Assembly (NCBI GenBank): GCA_934463345.1
Contig: CAKSJL010000036.1
Location: forward strand, 1-16,686
Length of the DNA stretch: 16,686 nucleotides
Direction of reading: 5' to 3'
Source: an uncultured Oscillospiraceae bacterium
GTDB lineage: Bacteria; Bacillota; Clostridia; Oscillospirales; Ruminococcaceae
Shown here: positions 8,469 to 15,999 of the stretch, piece by piece
How the letters are laid out: every line of letters begins with the position of its first letter
Numbering within the stretch: the stretch's first letter is position 1
The notes under the pieces: model-generated
What the model saw: only the letters and a program-made list of their open reading frames with translations
Databases searched by the model: none
What the model was told of the DNA's origin: nothing
Translations under genes and position numbers: made by a program

Positions 8469-8498
8469 TGAAACCTTTTGTATTTTCTTTGAGTCTAA
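8469..8498 (+). promoter_or_regulatory. Candidate ECF-type promoter for the sigma/DUF4179 operon
   Basis: TGAAACCTTTT (8469-8479) matches the -35 element of ECF-sigma promoters such as those of Bacillus SigW. AGTCTAA (8492-8498) resembles the CGTC-type -10 element, with 17 bp between TGAAAC and AGTC. A transcript would begin near 8503, about 60 nt before the sigma gene. This suggests autoregulation, which is inference. Confidence 0.5.
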
Positions 8499-8524
8499 TT
8501 AACAGAAGCAAAGCTTTGATTCAA

Positions 8525-8549
8525 TTAAGACGATTCAGTATTGTCTTAA
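8525..8549 (+). promoter_or_regulatory. Hairpin abutting the sigma-factor RBS
   Basis: TTAAGAC (8525-8531) and GTCTTAA (8543-8549) are perfect inverted repeats around an 11-nt loop. The AAGGAGG RBS starts at 8551, one base after the stem. The hairpin would lie in the 5' leader of the transcript from the candidate ECF promoter. It could be an operator or a leader structure; the role is unknown. Confidence 0.4.
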
Positions 8550-8564
8550 CAAGGAGGCATTAAA

Positions 8565-9086
8565 ATGGATATAAAACCGTTGATAAAGCGTGCCAGAAAC
8601 GGTGATCCGGACGCATTTGTGAGTCTTATGGAGGAAAACAAGGCGGCAATGTACAAAACTGCCGTTTCAATTCTTCATAATGATGCTGATGCAGCTGACG
8701 CAATGCAGGATGCTATTCTCCTGTGTTGGAGGAATATAAAAAAACTCAGACAGGAAAAGTATTTTAAGACATGGCTTACGAGGATACTTATTAACTGCTG
8801 TAAGGATATTATTCGTAAAAACGGCGGTATGGTATACGTTGAGAGCTATGACGGACTTGATACCGGTCAGGACACAACACTTTCTGACAGGGAGGTAAAG
8901 GAGAGCTTTGAGGGACTGAGCGATAATTACAAGCTGATTTTAACGCTTTATTATTCTCAGGGACTAACTGTCAGAGAAATTTCGCAGCTTCTTGACATGA
9001 ACGAAAATACTGTCAAGACAAGGCTTTCCAGGGGAAGAGAAGAATTTAAGATGATATATAAAGGCAGGGAGGCAGTTTCATTATGA
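8565..9086 (+). CDS. ECF-family RNA polymerase sigma factor
   Basis: This 173-residue protein has only sigma regions 2 and 4, the ECF (group 4) layout. Region 2 covers about residues 20-88 (AADAMQDAILLCWRNIKKL, then FKTWLTRILINCCKDIIRK). Region 4 covers about 112-165 (LSDNYKLILTLYYSQGLTVREISQLLDMNENTVKTRLSRGREEF), including the helix-turn-helix that reads the -35 element. It should direct RNA polymerase to a small stress or envelope regulon. AAGGAGG lies 7 nt before the ATG. Its stop overlaps the next start (ATGA), coupling it to a membrane DUF4179 protein, the usual sigma/anti-sigma arrangement. A matching ECF-like promoter lies upstream. The signal and regulon are not visible. Confidence 0.92.
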   Translation: MDIKPLIKRARNGDPDAFVSLMEENKAAMYKTAVSILHNDADAADAMQDAILLCWRNIKKLRQEKYFKTWLTRILINCCKDIIRKNGGMVYVESYDGLDTGQDTTLSDREVKESFEGLSDNYKLILTLYYSQGLTVREISQLLDMNENTVKTRLSRGREEFKMIYKGREAVSL

Positions 9087-10729
9087 AAGAGGAAAGGGAT
9101 TTTATGATAACTGACAGCAGAAGTATTCCGGGGATTGTAAACAAAAAGTGCAGTGAGGCTTACAGTATGATATATAATGAGTGTGAACAGAAGAGCAAGG
9201 GCAGAAAGAGAATTTCCTTTAAAAGATGCATGGCTGTTGCGGCGTGTGCAGTGGTTGCGGCTGCTATTGCAGTACCGGTTATGGCGGATAACATTCCAGC
9301 ATTTCAGAACGCTTTCAGCTTTATAAGCGGAAAGACCTATACGAAGGATCCGGTTGAAAAAAATGATGTTGCGAAGTATGCAAAGACTGTTAACATGAAT
9401 CAGGAAAGTGAGTGTGCTGAAATTACAATGCAAAGCGTTTATTGTGACGGAAGCAACCTTTCCGTTTCATTTATGCTTGTGCCAAAGACTGAAAAGCTGA
9501 AAGGTCTTACATCAGCAACCGGCAGTATTTCAGTAATGCTTGACGGAAAAAAGCTCAATGCAGAAAATCAGACAAACATTGACTTTACAGCAGGAGATGA
9601 CGGAAATTATTACGGAATTGTTCATTATTCCGGTCTTGATGTGAAATCTGAATCTGCTCTTGAAATAAACATAAGCAATATTGAGGGAATTAACGCTTAT
9701 GTGATGAACTATGTTGAGATTGATAAGGGATCAAGCGAGTATGTTCCGGAAACAACAGGTATTTTAGACGGAAGTTTCAGCTTTGTAAAAAATGTGAAGC
9801 CGGACACAAGCCATAACAGAACATACGAGGTAAATGAAATTCAGGGACATGTAACACTTGAAAGCATTACTGTTACTCCATTTATGACAGATTTGAAAAT
9901 AGATGGTATTGAAGAAAAGGAATCTGTAAGAATTAAGGATGACAATGGAAACGAGCTTGAAAATATAGGAGATGGCACATACAAATGTGTATCGCCGCTT
10001 AAAACTGCAAAGAGTCTGAGTATTGAGGTGTTCAGACTTGACGAGGACGGATTCCCGACGGAATACGGCTTTGATGTACCAATAGAAGAGGGATTTGCTG
10101 ACAGCTATAATGTTGAGTACAGCATTGATGAATCGAAGGTTACATATAATCCTCCGTATGATGAGGTTAATGAGAAGTATTTAACTGAGCTTCAGAAACA
10201 GTATGACGAGGTTAAGAAAAATGTAACTCCTGAACCGGTCGGAAGCGTTATAAGTATTGACACTGAGGATAATGGAAAGATAAACGCTAAAATAACCGGA
10301 AGTACTGTAGAGGACGCTTCAGATTATTATGATCAGATTGATGAGGATTTGATCGACTGGTACAGAATGGTTTACGATCAGGAGACGGAAGCCGCAAAAA
10401 TACTGCTTGTAACCTATGAGCTTGAAAATCCTGGAAGTTCTCAGGAATTATTGTATTTTAACGGTCTGGAAATGATATCGTCAGATCTGATTGCCAGTGG
10501 TGAAGATTCGACTGTGGTAAGTCCTCTTTACGTTTCATATAAGGAAAATGGAGGAAAGGACTCTTATGTCTATACGTTTGAGCCAGGTGAAACCAAGACG
10601 ATAATTCTGGGATATATTCTTCCGGAGGAGCTTGCTGAAAAGGATTATTATGTATACAGCGAATGTAACGAATCATTCGATCCGGAAAGTGTCTTGAATG
10701 GAGATGCAAAGCTTTGCAGAATAAAATAA
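9083..10729 (+). CDS. DUF4179-type membrane protein, probable anti-sigma factor
   Basis: This 548-residue protein has a short cytoplasmic N-terminus (about 1-47), one transmembrane helix (about 49-68, MAVAACAVVAAAIAVPVMA) and a long extracytoplasmic region. The residues just after the helix (NIPAFQNAFSFISG) match the DUF4179 pattern I recognise in Clostridia and Bacilli proteins encoded beside ECF sigma factors. The remaining roughly 450 residues look like acidic beta-rich domains. The start overlaps the sigma stop by 4 nt. AGGGAGG lies 10 nt before this ATG. A second in-frame ATG at 9104 also has a purine-rich stretch upstream, so the true start could be seven codons later. No HxxxCxxC zinc anti-sigma motif is seen. 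Holding the sigma factor at the membrane is inferred from the pairing. Confidence 0.75.
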   Translation: MKEERDFMITDSRSIPGIVNKKCSEAYSMIYNECEQKSKGRKRISFKRCMAVAACAVVAAAIAVPVMADNIPAFQNAFSFISGKTYTKDPVEKNDVAKYAKTVNMNQESECAEITMQSVYCDGSNLSVSFMLVPKTEKLKGLTSATGSISVMLDGKKLNAENQTNIDFTAGDDGNYYGIVHYSGLDVKSESALEINISNIEGINAYVMNYVEIDKGSSEYVPETTGILDGSFSFVKNVKPDTSHNRTYEVNEIQGHVTLESITVTPFMTDLKIDGIEEKESVRIKDDNGNELENIGDGTYKCVSPLKTAKSLSIEVFRLDEDGFPTEYGFDVPIEEGFADSYNVEYSIDESKVTYNPPYDEVNEKYLTELQKQYDEVKKNVTPEPVGSVISIDTEDNGKINAKITGSTVEDASDYYDQIDEDLIDWYRMVYDQETEAAKILLVTYELENPGSSQELLYFNGLEMISSDLIASGEDSTVVSPLYVSYKENGGKDSYVYTFEPGETKTIILGYILPEELAEKDYYVYSECNESFDPESVLNGDAKLCRIK

Positions 10730-10812
10730 TAGCCTCATAATAATGGATCTAAATTCATGGGGCAGGCAGCATGTCTTTTCTATAAACACAGATTCAATAA
10801 AATTAAGATAAC

Positions 10813-10852
10813 AAAAAGCGGACGTCTTTTAAGAGGGACGTCCGCTTTGGTT
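10813..10852. terminator. Strong terminator shared by the DUF4179 gene and the convergent tagH
   Basis: AAAGCGGACGTC (10815-10826) and GACGTCCGCTTT (10837-10848) form a perfect 12-bp stem with a 10-nt loop. On the minus strand the stem is followed by TTTTTGTTATCTT-like sequence, a good U-tract for the tag operon. On the plus strand the tail (TTTGGTTTG) is weaker but plausible. The remaining bases of this 130-bp gap hold nothing else I can name. Confidence 0.88.
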
Positions 10853-10859
10853 TGTGTAA

Positions 10860-11585
10860 TTATTTCTTTTTTGCGTTATACTTTTCAAAGGCTTCCTCAA
10901 CATTGCCGTCAAAAACAATTTTTCCGCCGTTTAAGTAAATCGCTCTGCTGCATGTCTGACTCATGCTTGCCATTGAGTGGCTTACAAACAGAACTGTAAT
11001 ACCGGAGTTTCTGAGCTCTCTTATTCTGCTTTCGCATTTTTTTCTGAACTCTGCATCGCCAACGCTCAGCGCTTCGTCTATAACCAGTATGTCAGGTCTG
11101 ATGTTAATGTTGATAGAAAATCCCAGACGCATTTTCATACCGCTTGAATATGTTCTGACAGGCTGGTCGATATATTCTCCCAGTGCGGCAAAATCAGTAA
11201 TGCTCTGCTCTATTTCCGCAATTTCTGTTTTTTCAAGACCTAAAAGATAGCATTTAAGATAGATGTTTTCTCTTCCTGTCATGTCATCAGAAAATCCGGC
11301 AGTAAGCTCAAGCAGTGCGGCAACTTTTCCTTTTACGGTTATATTGCCGGAGGTTGCAAATGAAACGCCTGTTATCATTTTTAAAAGGGTCGACTTTCCT
11401 GCACCGTTTTTTCCGATTATTCCAACTGATTCTCCCTCTTTTATCTCAAAGGAAATGTTATCAATTACCTTGTGTCGCTTGACATTTTTATTATTGTTGA
11501 AAATTGCCTTGAATCTTGCTCTTTCGCTTTTATAGAGAAAGTATTCCTTGCTGACATTTTCAAACTTTATAACAGTTTTGCTCAT
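10860..11585 (-). CDS. tagH: ABC transporter ATPase for surface polymer export (TagH-like)
   Basis: This 241-residue ATPase powers export of a cytoplasmically built polymer through the adjacent permease. Walker A is GKNGAGKST (58-66), the signature is YSSGMKMR (146-153), Walker B is ILVIDE (166-171) and the switch histidine is His203 in VSHS. The N-terminal FENVSKEYFLYKSERARFK and the LLELTAGFSDDMTGRENIYL stretch are typical of polysaccharide/teichoic-acid exporters (TagH, RfbE, Wzt N-terminal half). It lacks the long C-terminal extension of B. subtilis TagH and any Wzt-like sugar-binding domain. I chose the ATG at 11585 because AGAGGAG is 8 nt upstream. The ATG at 11591 is too close to that RBS. 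It is the last gene of the cassette, 15 nt after tagG. Confidence 0.9.
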   Translation of the reverse strand: MSKTVIKFENVSKEYFLYKSERARFKAIFNNNKNVKRHKVIDNISFEIKEGESVGIIGKNGAGKSTLLKMITGVSFATSGNITVKGKVAALLELTAGFSDDMTGRENIYLKCYLLGLEKTEIAEIEQSITDFAALGEYIDQPVRTYSSGMKMRLGFSININIRPDILVIDEALSVGDAEFRKKCESRIRELRNSGITVLFVSHSMASMSQTCSRAIYLNGGKIVFDGNVEEAFEKYNAKKK

Positions 11586-11600
11586 GCGCATATCTCCTCT

Positions 11601-12431
11601 TTATAAAACGTCCGGAAGTATTTTTCTAAGCTTTTTGTAGTAATGAGAACCGAGAAATATTATAAAAATAAATTCCGCAAAAAATATCAGTGTTTCCTTG
11701 GTGTAATTGCTGTCGAATATAAAAGTGTTATACAAAAAGCATTTTCTATAGCCATTTATGAAGTAGTTTATGGGATTGAAATACATGAGCGTTCTCAGAA
11801 ATTTGTTCTTTATTTCGTATGTGTTCCAGAAAATTCCCGAAAGCCAGAAGAGTCCGGTCATTATGGAATTTATCAGATTTTCAAAGTCACGGCTGAAACC
11901 GCTAAGCGGAGCAGTCGCCCAGGAGAGAACCAGAAAAAACAGAAACATCATGGGCAGATAATAAAGTATCTGCAAATTGTAAACAGAAGGACCATAACCC
12001 ATGAACAGCAGGGCGATATACATTATTATGCACATTCCAACATGTATTATCAGTGATGCAAGGGCGGTAAACGTCATTATGTTTGAAACTGGAAAGGAAA
12101 GCTTTGTTACAAATTGACGGTTTGATCTGATTGACCGTGCGCCGCCGATAATTTCCTCGCTTATGAAAAACCATGGAATATATCCGGAAAGCATAAAGAC
12201 AAATCTCGGATAGCCGCTGACCATTCCGGAGTTTCTGATTCCGACAGTAAATGCAAACCACAGTATAAAAAGTGTAAACGAAGGCTTTATAAGCGCCCAG
12301 AGAGGACCCATTACAGAGCCTTTGTATTTTTTTACAAGGTCGTTTACGGCAAGCATCCAGATTTTTTTCCATTGCCCCTTATGCTCAGCAATTATCTGCG
12401 CTCCGCCGAATTTTTCTTTAAGCTTTGTCAT
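11601..12431 (-). CDS. tagG: ABC-2 type polysaccharide/teichoic acid permease (TagG-like)
   Basis: This 276-residue integral membrane protein should form the export channel together with the TagH-like ATPase. The N-terminal cytoplasmic part has VNDLVKKYKGSVMGPLWALIKP (29-50), characteristic of TagG/Wzm/RfbD permeases (the coupling region). About six hydrophobic segments follow, roughly at residues 52-65, 77-92, 118-145, 155-175, 188-204 and 248-261. The end FNPINYFINGYRK (218-230) is also family-typical. The start at 12431 is chosen because CCGGAG is 9 nt upstream. Two earlier ATGs (12440, 12437) directly abut that RBS. It overlaps the 3' end of the preceding glycerophosphotransferase gene by 14 nt, pointing to one transcript. 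TagG naming does not prove teichoic acid as substrate. Confidence 0.9.
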   Translation of the reverse strand: MTKLKEKFGGAQIIAEHKGQWKKIWMLAVNDLVKKYKGSVMGPLWALIKPSFTLFILWFAFTVGIRNSGMVSGYPRFVFMLSGYIPWFFISEEIIGGARSIRSNRQFVTKLSFPVSNIMTFTALASLIIHVGMCIIMYIALLFMGYGPSVYNLQILYYLPMMFLFFLVLSWATAPLSGFSRDFENLINSIMTGLFWLSGIFWNTYEIKNKFLRTLMYFNPINYFINGYRKCFLYNTFIFDSNYTKETLIFFAEFIFIIFLGSHYYKKLRKILPDVL

Positions 12432-13689
12432 ATACATCATCTCCGGTTTTGAAAATTTCCTTTACGACATTTGCAGTACAGTCTGCGCTGTCGAGAGGAT
12501 TGAATTTTTTTCTGAAAGCCTCTAACGCCCTTTCATATCTTAAAAGACCGTTTCCGCCGTTTCTCAGGTCGTCAAGCACATTGCACAGGCAGCTTTCGAG
12601 CTTTGTCTGAGTCTGTGCTGTAAAACCGGGGAGCATTGCCGTTCCGAAATAGAAATCTCTCATTTTGGTCATGTATTCGCTTACATCATAAAGATAGAAA
12701 AGCATCGGTCTTTTTAGGTTTGCAAAGTCGAAAAAGACGCTTGAATAATCCGTTATAAGAATATCACTTATTATATAAAGGTCATTTATATCGTCATGTT
12801 CTGAAACGTTATATACATATCCTGAAAATTTTTCAAAATCAAATTTGTCCGCAATGAAGTAATGGGCACGAAAAAGAATTACAAAATCATCTCCGCAGTT
12901 TTTACGGAGCTTTTCAAAGTCAAGCGAAAGCCGTAGATTGTACCCATCTCCGCTGAACTGATTGTCACGAAATGTCGGACAGTAAAGAATAACTTTTTTG
13001 CCCTCCGGTATATTAAGCTGTGACTTTATGCTCTTTACCTTTTCATCAGTGAATGTAAAGAGGGCAGTATTTCTGGGATATCCCTTTTCTATTATTATGT
13101 TTTCCTTTCCAAGCTTTTTAAGATTGAATGCGGAAACAAGCTTTTCAGTGCAAAATGGTGACGGAGAAAGCATTAGTGAAATCTTTTCTGCCTCGTTTGT
13201 ATATTCGTCATATATTTCCTGGAGGGTTGATGTTGCATTTCCAGCCGCTTCAATGTCACAGCCGATTTTTTTAAACGGTGTGCCATGCCAGCACTGCACA
13301 TATTTCTGACCATCGCCAGGCTCTATAAAATCACGCAGTCTTGAATTAACAATCCATGTTCCGGCTTTGGCGTAGTATTTAAACGCTTCTGCCGAATCAA
13401 ATTTTACAAGCTTTGTATTATCCGGAAAATTTCCATGCGCCTTTGTGTTCCTGAAAACCCAGACATAGTGGTAATCCTTAAACTGTTCAGAGTTTTGCAT
13501 ATACTCATATATTGCCCTGGGGCTGCATGCATAGCTTCTTCCCTGAAATGCTTCAAATAACACAAGCTTCGGGTCGCAGGCTTCGTTTTCGGAATATTTT
13601 TCAAAGCTGTCAGCCTTATTTTTGAGATAAAGCTTTTTTAAAATGCGTTTTAAAAAGGGTATTTCCTTTAATTTACTTATTATACTCAT
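12418..13689 (-). CDS. CDP-glycerol glycerophosphotransferase family protein (TagF/TarL-like)
   Basis: This 423-residue protein belongs to the glycerophosphotransferase family that moves glycerol-phosphate (or ribitol-phosphate) from a CDP-linked donor onto a growing polymer at the inner membrane face. Signature blocks are WHGTPFKKIG with His135, YCPTFRD (236-242), LFRAHY with His276, and ITDYSSVFFDF with Asp314 and Ser316-317. These correspond to the donor site seen in TagF. The N-terminal 20 residues are basic and amphipathic, suitable for membrane association. The length is well below full-length TagF (over 700), so it lacks the separate N-terminal domain. It overlaps the preceding homologue by 4 nt (ATGA) and tagG by 14 nt. 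Whether it primes or polymerises is not decidable here. Confidence 0.85.
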   Translation of the reverse strand: MSIISKLKEIPFLKRILKKLYLKNKADSFEKYSENEACDPKLVLFEAFQGRSYACSPRAIYEYMQNSEQFKDYHYVWVFRNTKAHGNFPDNTKLVKFDSAEAFKYYAKAGTWIVNSRLRDFIEPGDGQKYVQCWHGTPFKKIGCDIEAAGNATSTLQEIYDEYTNEAEKISLMLSPSPFCTEKLVSAFNLKKLGKENIIIEKGYPRNTALFTFTDEKVKSIKSQLNIPEGKKVILYCPTFRDNQFSGDGYNLRLSLDFEKLRKNCGDDFVILFRAHYFIADKFDFEKFSGYVYNVSEHDDINDLYIISDILITDYSSVFFDFANLKRPMLFYLYDVSEYMTKMRDFYFGTAMLPGFTAQTQTKLESCLCNVLDDLRNGGNGLLRYERALEAFRKKFNPLDSADCTANVVKEIFKTGDDVYDKA

Positions 13690-14801
13690 TTTTTCTTCCT
13701 TATACCGAGTGCTTCGACAGCTCTTCGGCAGTTTTCATCGTCTTTATATCTGTTAAAAATATTGTTTAACTGTCTGCGCTTCTCGCCGTATTTATCATTT
13801 CCGCTGAAAACATCTTCTGCAAATTCAAGAAAATCATTTCCGTTTTTCAGCAGCTTTCCGGGCATATACTCGGATGGATCATCAAGCGTGAAACCACGGC
13901 TGCTGTCATACTGTTCCAGATCGCTCACAGCAAATCCGATGGGCTTGTCTGTCAGCAGGTAATCAAAAAAAACCGATGAATAATCAGTTACAAGACAGCC
14001 GGAGCGTCCAAGAAGCGTATACAGACTTAGATTTTCCTTTTCAAACTGGCGCTGATTCATAATGTTTATGTTTTTAAGCTCTGAAATGTCCGAGACTTCC
14101 GCAGCAGAAAGAGGGTGAAGCTTTATTAATATTTTCCAGCCGTATCTGCTGCACAGGCTGTCAAGTCGCTTGAACTGTTCATGATTTAATATGTCAAGCT
14201 CGTTTGTTTCACCGTTTCTGAAGGTCGGAAGCCAGAGCATGAGCTTTTTCTCACATTCCGGCGTATTTTCAGCGCTTCTGACCATTTCGTCAGTTCTCGG
14301 CTGTCCGCATATAATTATCTGCTCATCATTGCAGCAAAAGCTTTTCTTCATTATATCACGAAAAAATTCAGATGTGCATAAAAGATGTGTGAAATAATTG
14401 TAATCAGTATTTTCAAAGCCGGGAATCATGTTTCCGACACGTTTAAGCGGCATACCATGCCACAGATTAAATATCTTCTGACCGTTTCGTGGCTTTACGG
14501 GATATTTTCCAAAGCAGTAAAATGCATACCGGCAGGAGAAGAAGCTGAAAAGTCCTCTGAGATTGCTTACAAACCGGACATTTTTCTGCGGCGTCTGTTC
14601 CTTATAGTCGTTAAGGCTGCATATTATACGGTAATCATTATTATAGCCGTTTTGCAGAAGGTAGTCATATACAGCCTTTACATTATCCCGAAATCCTAAA
14701 TTTGAATACAGAAAAATCTTTTTCGGATTTTTCGGAACGGCAGCATTTATTACATTGAGAAAAGACCACAGCTTCCTTGGGGCGGATCTTAATAGGCTCA
14801 T
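13686..14801 (-). CDS. Second CDP-glycerol glycerophosphotransferase family protein (TagB/TagF-like)
   Basis: This 371-residue protein is a divergent homologue of the downstream gene product. It has the same four blocks in different forms: LWHGMPLKRVG with His115, LWLPTFRNGE (189-198), LIKLHPL with His229, and VTDYSSVFFDY with Asp273 and Ser275-276. The WHG and TDYSS blocks support a phosphoglycerol- or phosphopolyol-transfer role. The KLHP block differs from FRAHY in the other copy, so the two enzymes may use different acceptors, for example a primase and a polymerase (inference). The start at 14801 overlaps the upstream glycosyltransferase stop by 4 nt (ATGA). Its RBS is weak, so translational coupling is likely. 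Ending RKKK is unusual only in being very basic. Confidence 0.82.
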   Translation of the reverse strand: MSLLRSAPRKLWSFLNVINAAVPKNPKKIFLYSNLGFRDNVKAVYDYLLQNGYNNDYRIICSLNDYKEQTPQKNVRFVSNLRGLFSFFSCRYAFYCFGKYPVKPRNGQKIFNLWHGMPLKRVGNMIPGFENTDYNYFTHLLCTSEFFRDIMKKSFCCNDEQIIICGQPRTDEMVRSAENTPECEKKLMLWLPTFRNGETNELDILNHEQFKRLDSLCSRYGWKILIKLHPLSAAEVSDISELKNINIMNQRQFEKENLSLYTLLGRSGCLVTDYSSVFFDYLLTDKPIGFAVSDLEQYDSSRGFTLDDPSEYMPGKLLKNGNDFLEFAEDVFSGNDKYGEKRRQLNNIFNRYKDDENCRRAVEALGIRKKK

Positions 14802-15625
14802 TTTGTTACCGTCTTTCTTAAAAATTTGGAGTAAACAAATATACGCAGACGGTTCGGGATAAGTCCGACTGCTATGTGTGCGGCGCAGGTGTATATAAAG
14901 TCGCCGAAGCTACAGAAACCTTCCTTATACATCCTTTTGCGGAATCTGAGAGCAGCATGAGTGTATTCAAGTCCTCCTCTGCGGCTGTACATGCCTTTTC
15001 CTGCCCTCATATAAAGGATAGGCTGTCTTATGTTATATGCCTTGCAGCCTCTTCGGAGCATTCTCAGCCACAGGTAATAGTCCTCGAACCAGCGGCATTC
15101 CTCATATCCTCCAGCCATATAGACCTGCTGCTTGCGGAAGGCTGTGCAGGGATGATTAAACGGATTTCTGCGCCTTGAATAGTTTTTGATTCCTGCGCAG
15201 GTTTTGGGAAGTATTCTATAATTTAATATGTGTTCCGGATCGCTGTCAAATTCAGCAATCGTTCCGCTTACTATATCTGCATTTTTTTTGCTAAATGCGT
15301 TAAGCTGGAGCTGCATACGGTTCGGGAGAGCAATATCATCGCTGTCCATTCTTGCAACAATGTCATTTTTGCAGTAATTAAGACCGTTCTGGAGCGCCGA
15401 GGCAAGCCCCTTGTTCTTCTCTGTATATATTACATTAATATATGGGTATTTTTCCTTGAATTCATCTATAACAAGATACAGGGCAGAAGTGAGCTGACCA
15501 TCGCACACAATAACAAAATCATCCGGTTCAACAGTCTGCTCAACCATACTTTTTATACTTTCACGAAGATTTTCAGGCTTTTCCTTTGCATAGACCGACA
15601 TAAGCACAGAATAAGCTGGAAGCAT
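14798..15625 (-). CDS. Family 2 glycosyltransferase (AmsE/WcaA-like)
   Basis: This 275-residue GT-A-fold enzyme adds a sugar from a nucleotide donor to a glycan or lipid-linked acceptor in the cytoplasm. The start YSVLMSVYAKEKPENLRESIKSMVEQ is the GT2 nucleotide-binding strand. The metal-binding motif is MDSDD (Asp94, Asp96, Asp97), and the catalytic-base region is WFEDYYLWLRM with Glu181-Asp182. NPFNHPCTAFRK and the C-terminal IPNRLRIFVYSKFLRK are typical of AmsE-like exopolysaccharide transferases. I chose the ATG at 15625, which has GAGGG 8 nt upstream and begins at the conserved domain. The open frame extends 29 codons further, but that part covers the promoter. It is the first gene of the surface-polymer cassette. 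The sugar transferred cannot be read from sequence. Confidence 0.88.
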   Translation of the reverse strand: MLPAYSVLMSVYAKEKPENLRESIKSMVEQTVEPDDFVIVCDGQLTSALYLVIDEFKEKYPYINVIYTEKNKGLASALQNGLNYCKNDIVARMDSDDIALPNRMQLQLNAFSKKNADIVSGTIAEFDSDPEHILNYRILPKTCAGIKNYSRRRNPFNHPCTAFRKQQVYMAGGYEECRWFEDYYLWLRMLRRGCKAYNIRQPILYMRAGKGMYSRRGGLEYTHAALRFRKRMYKEGFCSFGDFIYTCAAHIAVGLIPNRLRIFVYSKFLRKTVTK

Positions 15626-15662
15626 TATTAATTCCCTCACATTCTTTAAGCAATACATTATT

Positions 15663-15691
15663 AGTATAACTCTTTGAGTATATAATGTCAA
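15663..15691 (-). promoter_or_regulatory. Near-consensus sigma-A promoter of the surface-polymer cassette, with spacer dyad
   Basis: On the minus strand TTGACA (15686-15691) and TATACT (15663-15668) are separated by exactly 17 bp, so -35 is perfect and -10 is 5 of 6. Transcription should start near 15656, about 30 nt before the glycosyltransferase ATG. The spacer holds the inverted repeat ACTC-TTT-GAGT (15669-15679), a position where a bound repressor would block RNA polymerase. Confidence 0.85.
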
Positions 15692-15726
15692 GTTTCTGGG
15701 AGAATGAGACATTGCGAAATCCGGCG

Positions 15727-15984
15727 CTATTTTTCGGTGTCCTTTGAGCTTTCAAGCCTGTTTTCAATTTCTTTTACAATATCGCTCATATTTACATCAA
15801 GGGCGGTTGAAATGCTGTAGAGGGTTTCGAGCGTGGGTTTTCTCTTACCACATTCAATTGCACTCAAATGAGTACGTCCTATATCTGCGAATCCACTTAG
15901 TACTTCCTGGGATACACCCTTTGATTTTCTGAAATTTGCTATTACACTTCCGACAATTTTCGGGTTTAATTCAGGAATATGCAC
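15727..15984 (-). CDS. XRE-family helix-turn-helix regulator
   Basis: This 85-residue protein is almost entirely one Cro/C1-type DNA-binding domain (about residues 10-72). The helix-turn-helix is seen as GVSQEVLSGFADIGRTHLSAIECGKRKPTLETLYSISTAL in pieces: SQEVLSGFADIGRTHLSAIE, then the GKRKPTLETL turn. It has no sensor or peptidase domain. The start is GTG at 15984, preceded at ideal spacing by AGGGGTGA; no ATG is available in frame nearby. The gene lies just upstream of the surface-polymer promoter in the same direction and divergent from the zinc-ribbon gene. No terminator is seen after it. It may regulate either neighbour or itself; this is inference from position. Confidence 0.88.
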   Translation of the reverse strand: MHIPELNPKIVGSVIANFRKSKGVSQEVLSGFADIGRTHLSAIECGKRKPTLETLYSISTALDVNMSDIVKEIENRLESSKDTEK

Positions 15985-15999
15985 GAAATCACCCCTGAT

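Noticed and set aside
8332-8511. N-terminal extension of FeoB by 60 residues
   Set aside because: The extra frame covers the promoter and RBS region. The start at 8331 has AAGGAGG at good spacing.
11643-12056. 137-codon open frame opposite tagG
   Set aside because: It is antisense to the permease, lacks a good RBS and resembles no family.
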